From NCBI GenBank assembly GCA_004557195.1, contig SFER01000078.1:1-9568 (forward strand): DNA of 9,568 bases. Direction: 5' to 3'. Shown one piece after another: positions 5,729 through 9,568 of the stretch. Each line of letters begins with the position of its first letter. Within the stretch, counting starts at the first letter, position 1. The notes under the pieces were generated by a model. The model worked only from the letters and a program-made list of their open reading frames with translations, was not told the origin of the DNA and ran no database searches. The position numbers and the translations under genes are program-made. This stretch comes from Bacteroidales bacterium. Its GTDB lineage: Bacteria; Bacteroidota; Bacteroidia; Bacteroidales; Muribaculaceae.

Positions 5729-6924
5729 TTCTTGAGAGATTTGGTGAAAGTGTTGATAGTTTCTTTAATCATATCTTCATAGAGAGCGGCAAGAGAGAAA
5801 TCCTCATCACTGGCTGTATAGGTGCACACCGGCTCGAGATACTGCTCCCAAAGCACCACTTTTTGCCCATTGACATAGTGGTAGATGCTCATGAGCAACC
5901 TCACGCCGGGGATTTTATCTCTCGACGAGCCGTTCCAATTGAATGTGTTCAACGAGTTGCACGCCCTTGCAACAACAAAGAGTTGTCCCGGCGACTTTAC
6001 GTAATTGGCAAGAAGGCTTTTGCCCGCCTCCATGCGGAACACCTCACCGCCCATTATCTCGGTGAACAGTGTGTTCATCTGGCGGCTCACATTGTCACAG
6101 ATGGTATCGGCAGAGACATTGATGGTGATTTTCTCGTAGCGAGTGTTGCGAAGGCTGTCGATATAGTCGCGGTGCTCCTCCGCCTTGGGGTCGGACCCGA
6201 TTCGGCTTGCCCAGTAAGCCGAAAGCGCTTTCAGGAAGTCGGCGTGTTGCTTGGTGTCGTCGAAAAAGGAGAAAATAAAGAGAATTTCGGTGTCGCCGCT
6301 CCGAGCGATGCTGCTGAGCATCTTCATGATGAGGCGATAGAACGAAGGGGAATACTTCCTTTCCCACTTATCGCTGTTCAGGGCGACAAAGCGGGAGAGT
6401 TGTCGCGGGATGTTTTTCTTCACAGCATCGGTGCCGCAAAAGCGGTAGCCATGGAGGAAGTATGCCGAATCCTCAAATTTGTCGTGTTTCAGGGCTATGC
6501 GAGAGAGGATGAAATCGCGGATATATCCCCCACCACAATATGCTGCGAGGGCGGAAACGATGGCCAAAACGATGAAATACACCCAAAACATATTCTGCCA
6601 CCAGCTGTAGCGACTCGGCGGGAGTTTTGCCTCCATCTCGGAGTAATACTCGATTTTGATGTCGTAATAGCGGTCGTATTGCTTGTCGTATAGAACCGCC
6701 GTACCCGATGAGAACGCCGTGTAGTGCCATGCGAGAGTGTAGGTGGAATACACCCGGTCGCCATCGGGGGCGATGAATGTGTAGTCGCTGGAAAAATCGG
6801 TTTCGGGCGTATCAAATTCGGGCGCGGTGAGCGACTCGGCGCCAAACCAAGACAGGAGCGCAAGCAGGGCAAAGAGGAGCCACAATGCGTAATCGCACAG
6901 GTGATCGATAGCTTTCAGTGTCAT
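5725..6924 (-). CDS. Unknown two-TM membrane protein with large cytoplasmic domain
   Basis: This 399-residue protein has one hydrophobic segment at about 9-27 and a second at about 112-130. The stretch between them (28-111) is Tyr-rich and should be periplasmic. The basic run after the second segment (RDFILSRIALKHDK) puts the long C-terminal region, 131-399, in the cytoplasm. That region mixes helices (160-300) with later strands such as GQLFVVARACNSL (313-325) and GVRLLMSIYHYVNGQKVVLWEQ (340-361). No P-loop, protease, kinase or nuclease motif is seen. The ATG at 6922-6924 is the only good start and gives a hydrophobic N-terminus close behind. It is first in a two-gene unit with the 260-aa membrane protein (4-nt overlap). 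Upstream, a weak -7-like TTAATCTTTG lies on the minus strand in the 89-nt spacer. I do not recognise the family. Confidence 0.85.
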   Translation of the reverse strand: MTLKAIDHLCDYALWLLFALLALLSWFGAESLTAPEFDTPETDFSSDYTFIAPDGDRVYSTYTLAWHYTAFSSGTAVLYDKQYDRYYDIKIEYYSEMEAKLPPSRYSWWQNMFWVYFIVLAIVSALAAYCGGGYIRDFILSRIALKHDKFEDSAYFLHGYRFCGTDAVKKNIPRQLSRFVALNSDKWERKYSPSFYRLIMKMLSSIARSGDTEILFIFSFFDDTKQHADFLKALSAYWASRIGSDPKAEEHRDYIDSLRNTRYEKITINVSADTICDNVSRQMNTLFTEIMGGEVFRMEAGKSLLANYVKSPGQLFVVARACNSLNTFNWNGSSRDKIPGVRLLMSIYHYVNGQKVVLWEQYLEPVCTYTASDEDFSLAALYEDMIKETINTFTKSLKK

Positions 6925-6969
6925 AAGAACAATGTAATCTCAGGGTTAGATTTAGAACAAAGATTAATA

Positions 6970-6993
6970 GGGAGATATCAACGGATATCCCCC
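6970..6993 (-). terminator. Terminator-like hairpin after the aminopeptidase / gamma-CA unit
   Basis: On the minus strand, arms at 6984-6993 and 6970-6979 form a 10-bp stem around a CGTT loop, built on GATATC/GATATC plus GGG/CCC. One pair (6990 with 6973) is G-U on the minus strand but would be A-C on the plus strand, so the structure favours minus-strand RNA. It begins about 20 nt after the stop of the gamma-CA gene. It is followed by TATTAATCTTTGTTCT, which is only moderately T-rich. Confidence 0.55.
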
Positions 6994-7013
6994 TGTGTTG
7001 AGAAACGGGAAAA

Positions 7014-7553
7014 TTACTTATCGTCGGCGGGTTGCTCGTCGGGCGAATACCATTTGCTGTACATGAGATAGTTCCGGGCTATCTTCTGGTTGATTTCGCG
7101 CGACTGGGCGGGATCGACCATCTTGATGAATTTTGCCGGAGCGCCACCCCACAACTCGTTGGGACCGATTTTGGTGCGGCTAAGCACCACCGAGCCGGCA
7201 GCGACAATAGCGCCCTCGCCCACTTCGGCATCGTCCATCACCACTGCGCCCATGCCAATGAGAGCGAGGTCGTGGATGTGAGCGCCATGAATCACCACAT
7301 TGTGGCCTATGGAGACATCGTTGCCGATTACGATGGTCGATTTCTGATAGAGAGTGTGGAGCACACTACCGTCTTGGATATTCACACGGTTGCCGATGGT
7401 GATGGTGTTGACATCGCCGCGCAACACAGTGTTGAACCACACGCTGCACTCGTCGCCCATAGTTACATCACCAATAATGGTGGCATTCTCGGCGAGGAAG
7501 CAGTCTTTGCCTATTTTCGGCTCAAAGCCGCGAACATTGATAACAAGTGCCAT
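7014..7553 (-). CDS. Gamma carbonic anhydrase family hexapeptide-repeat protein
   Basis: This 179-residue protein has a left-handed beta-helix signature: repeated hexapeptides such as IGDVTMGDE, ITIGNRVNIQDG, IVIGNDVSIGHN and AEVGEGAIVAAGSVV cover about residues 10-140. Residues expected in the gamma-class site are present: Arg45 and Asp47 in WFNTVLRGD, and three histidines, His66, His84 and His89. The five-residue spacing of the last two matches Methanosarcina Cam. It lacks Cam's long N-terminal extension and acidic loop, like the YrdA/PaaY-type relatives whose hydratase activity is often weak or unproven. The end GGAPAKFIKMVD...YLMYSKWY is typical of bacterial members. It is cytoplasmic and probably a trimer. 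The ATG at 7551-7553 shares one base with the stop codon of the aminopeptidase gene (TAATG), implying translational coupling. Family assignment is firm; carbonic anhydrase activity is inferred from conserved ligands. Confidence 0.93.
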   Translation of the reverse strand: MALVINVRGFEPKIGKDCFLAENATIIGDVTMGDECSVWFNTVLRGDVNTITIGNRVNIQDGSVLHTLYQKSTIVIGNDVSIGHNVVIHGAHIHDLALIGMGAVVMDDAEVGEGAIVAAGSVVLSRTKIGPNELWGGAPAKFIKMVDPAQSREINQKIARNYLMYSKWYSPDEQPADDK

Positions 7554-9340
7554 TATTTAACGATTTTCTTGGTTTTAGTTTTAAGCCATTCCGCCTCGTC
7601 GGGGGTGAGGAATGGAGAGATTGAATTGAACACACGCTCGTGGTAGGCATTCACCCAGTCGATTTCCTCTTGAGTGAGCATATCGAGGTCGATGAGCGAG
7701 GCGTCGTAGGGGAAGAGGGTGAGAGTTTCCATCTTCAGGAAGTCGCCAAACTCGTCGTCGTGGAGGGCAGGCACCACAAGCACACAGTTTTCGGTGCGGA
7801 TGCCATATTTCCCCGCTTTATAGATACCCGGCTCGTTGCTGAGCACCATACCGGGCGTCAACGGAGTGGGATTGTAGTTGAGACGGATGTTCTGCGGACC
7901 TTCGTGCACACCGAGGAAGTGGCCCACGCCGTGACCGGTACCGTGGAGATATGCGATGCCGTCTTTCCACATAAATTGGCGAGCGAGAGCATCGAGTTGG
8001 CAACCGAAAGTGCCCACAGGATAGAGTTGAGTGGCGATAGCGAGATGCCCTTTGAGCACGAGGGTGTAGTCGTGGATTTCATCGGGAGTGGGGTCGCCGA
8101 GCGAGATGGTGCGGGTGATATCGGTAGTTCCGTCGAGATACTGGGCGCCGCAGTCGCAGAGGAGCAGCCCTCCCCTACCCAATTTGGGCGATTTGTCGGG
8201 CGATGGCTCGTAGTGGACAATAGCGCCGTTGCTGCGATAGCCGGCAGCCATGTAGAAACTCTCGCCGCGATACATATCGCTCTTGGCGCGCTCGGCTTTA
8301 ATCATTTCCCAAGCGTCGTATTCGGTGATAGAGCCTGTGGGAGCGAGTTCCTCGATTTTCTTGAAAGCCTTTACGAGAGCCACGCCATCGCGAAGCATCG
8401 CATTGCGGAATCCCTCGATTTGCACATCGTTTTTCACCGCCTTGAGGAGCGCAATCGGCGATTTGGCATACACAAGGGCACAATTACCGAGGGCGGAAGC
8501 CATTGCGTCGCTCACCACATCGGGATCGACAAGCACAGTGTGGTTGTCGAGTTTGGAGAGGTAGTGGGCAGTGCGGTCGTAGGGCTCAACCTCCACGCCG
8601 AGCGCTTTCAGATAGTCGGCAACCTCGGGGGTGAGTTTGGTATCATCGACAAAGAGGATTTTGCGGTCGTGAGAGAGATAGAGATAGGAAATCAGCGCGG
8701 GAGTGAAAAGGATATCGTCGCAGCGCAGATTGAGAGTCCAAGCCACCTCGTCGAGAGCGGCGATGAAAGTGGCATCGGCACCGAGTCCTTGAGCGGCATC
8801 GAGCACCTTGGCGATTTTGCTTGCAGCACCCTCGCCGGCATATTTCTCGTCGTGGATGAAGATTTTGCCGTCGGGACGAGCCGGGCGTTCAGCCCAAATC
8901 TTGTCAAACGGAGCGAAATCGGTAGCGAGACGGAATCCGTTTTGACCGCAGAACACCTCGAGACGATTGGTGGCATTGATAGAGAAAAGCGTGCCATCGA
9001 TGGCGACAAGTGCGCCCTCTTCGAGGTTTTCGGCAAGCCATTCGGTAACGGTAGGCTCGCCGGGGACATCCTCCTTCATCATTTCAAAGCCGGAATCGAC
9101 AAGTTGCATTTCGCATTGGAGGAAATATCGGGAATCGGTCCACACCTTGCCTTGTGTGGCAGTAATCACGGCAGTACCGTTAGAAGTATTGAAACCTGTG
9201 AGCCATTCGAGCGACTTCCAGTGGTCGCTGATATACTCGCTATGGTGAGCGTCGAGGCTTGTAACGATAGTAGCGTCGATATGGTAACGCTTCATCTCCT
9301 CGCGCAGAGCCACAAGATTTTTAAATGTGTTAGCACTCAT
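7553..9340 (-). CDS. Xaa-Pro aminopeptidase, M24B family, three-domain type
   Basis: This 595-residue metallopeptidase removes an N-terminal residue that precedes proline. It has a creatinase-type N-terminal domain (about 5-135), a second similar domain (about 160-310), the pita-bread catalytic domain (about 312-525) and an M24 C-terminal domain (about 530-595, with TLTLFPYDASLIDLDMLT). The dinuclear metal ligands are all present: Asp396 (CDCG), Asp407 (TTDITRT), His470 (HGTGHGVG), Glu503 (SNEPGIY) and Glu517 (RTENC). His466 and His479 are the expected nearby active-site histidines. Length and ligand spacing match the eukaryote-like XPNPEP1 form rather than short PepP. An upstream in-frame TTG at 9376 lies inside the -7 promoter box, so the ATG at 9338-9340 is chosen. 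There is no signal peptide, so the enzyme is cytoplasmic. It is first in a two-gene unit with the gamma-CA homologue. Confidence 0.96.
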   Translation of the reverse strand: MSANTFKNLVALREEMKRYHIDATIVTSLDAHHSEYISDHWKSLEWLTGFNTSNGTAVITATQGKVWTDSRYFLQCEMQLVDSGFEMMKEDVPGEPTVTEWLAENLEEGALVAIDGTLFSINATNRLEVFCGQNGFRLATDFAPFDKIWAERPARPDGKIFIHDEKYAGEGAASKIAKVLDAAQGLGADATFIAALDEVAWTLNLRCDDILFTPALISYLYLSHDRKILFVDDTKLTPEVADYLKALGVEVEPYDRTAHYLSKLDNHTVLVDPDVVSDAMASALGNCALVYAKSPIALLKAVKNDVQIEGFRNAMLRDGVALVKAFKKIEELAPTGSITEYDAWEMIKAERAKSDMYRGESFYMAAGYRSNGAIVHYEPSPDKSPKLGRGGLLLCDCGAQYLDGTTDITRTISLGDPTPDEIHDYTLVLKGHLAIATQLYPVGTFGCQLDALARQFMWKDGIAYLHGTGHGVGHFLGVHEGPQNIRLNYNPTPLTPGMVLSNEPGIYKAGKYGIRTENCVLVVPALHDDEFGDFLKMETLTLFPYDASLIDLDMLTQEEIDWVNAYHERVFNSISPFLTPDEAEWLKTKTKKIVK

Positions 9341-9373
9341 AATATATATGTTTGAAAAAAATACAGATTTATG

Positions 9374-9381
9374 CAAAGTTA
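9374..9381 (-). promoter_or_regulatory. Bacteroidetes -7 box for the aminopeptidase gene
   Basis: On the minus strand this reads TAACTTTG, matching TAnnTTTG and identical to the -7 box of bipA. The predicted transcript would start near 9368, leaving a leader of about 28 nt before the ATG at 9340. A -33 element is not clear: the nearest TTG is 23 nt upstream, longer than usual. Confidence 0.6.
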
Positions 9382-9568
9382 CAAATTTTCATAGTAATAC
9401 ATCACAATCATTCACGGAAAATACACAACAGTAGCGAAATTTGCGAATTTGCTCCAACGTGAGCAATTATATATTGCGAGTTCCGACATTAAGAATCGTA
9501 GCGGAGCAAGATGCAATTATGCAAGTGAAGTATTTATAATTGATTAATCTTTCTACATACTTGCTGAA
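9382..9568. other. AT-rich non-coding right edge
   Basis: I see no gene or RNA of known type in this stretch. It holds a 6-bp hairpin, TTGCTC (9449-9454) with GAGCAA (9461-9466), and an 8-bp direct repeat GCAATTAT (9463-9470 and 9513-9520). It may be the upstream region of a divergent gene beyond the window, but no start codon with a supporting open frame can be confirmed here. Confidence 0.4.

Noticed and set aside
5707..6693. 328-codon open frame on the plus strand, antisense to the 399-aa membrane protein
   Set aside because: The sense frame has a coherent signal: start, TM segments and ATGA coupling. The antisense product has none of these and no family resemblance, so it is a shadow.
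7640..9355. 571-codon open frame on the plus strand, antisense to the aminopeptidase gene
   Set aside because: It mirrors almost the whole aminopeptidase gene. Its translation is His- and Glu-rich with no domain, and no promoter or start context supports it. The sense gene has every catalytic residue, so this is a composition shadow.
9447..9520. Hairpin and 8-bp direct repeat at the right edge considered as an operator or attachment site
   Set aside because: The repeats are short and AT-rich, so they are expected by chance, and there is no integrase or regulator gene nearby.

Overview
The window looks like a chromosomal segment from a gut-type Bacteroidales bacterium. Muribaculaceae is my guess, by inference only. 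The evidence is a Bacteroidetes-style TypA/BipA, a DUF3109 protein, a protein ending in a type IX secretion (T9SS type A) sorting-domain-like tail, A-rich start regions without Shine-Dalgarno sequences, and -7 boxes of the Bacteroidetes form TAnnTTTG upstream of three transcription units. Most genes are clearly GC-richer (a hand-counted line of bipA is about 57%) than the partial gene at the left edge (about 33%).

Layout. 1-189 (+): 3' end of an AT-rich gene of unknown function, followed by a terminator-like hairpin. 190-437: GC-rich, hairpin-rich intergenic DNA, which includes a strong terminator for the genes to its right. 438-2303 (-): two secreted-protein genes, a 154-aa protein with a sorting-domain-like C-terminus followed 24 nt later by a 458-aa repeat protein. 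2304-2513: divergent promoter region. 2514-4917 (+): bipA/typA and, 13 nt after it, a cysteine-cluster DUF3109 gene. 4946-6924 (-): two overlapping genes for membrane proteins I do not recognise, converging on DUF3109. 6925-7013: short spacer with a terminator-like hairpin. 7014-9340 (-): an Xaa-Pro aminopeptidase (M24, three-domain type) and a gamma-class carbonic anhydrase-like hexapeptide protein that overlap by one base. 9341-9568: promoter of the aminopeptidase and otherwise non-coding DNA.

How the genes work together. BipA is a ribosome-associated GTPase, the aminopeptidase and the gamma-CA homologue are housekeeping proteins, and the two secreted proteins are envelope or extracellular cargo. 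Each pair is likely co-transcribed because of tight spacing or overlap. I see no tRNA, rRNA, CRISPR array, transposase, integrase or phage gene. I do not see a clear new multi-gene system. The best candidates for undescribed biology are the coupled membrane-protein pair at 4946-6924, the paired secreted proteins at 438-2303, and the structured DNA at 192-353.
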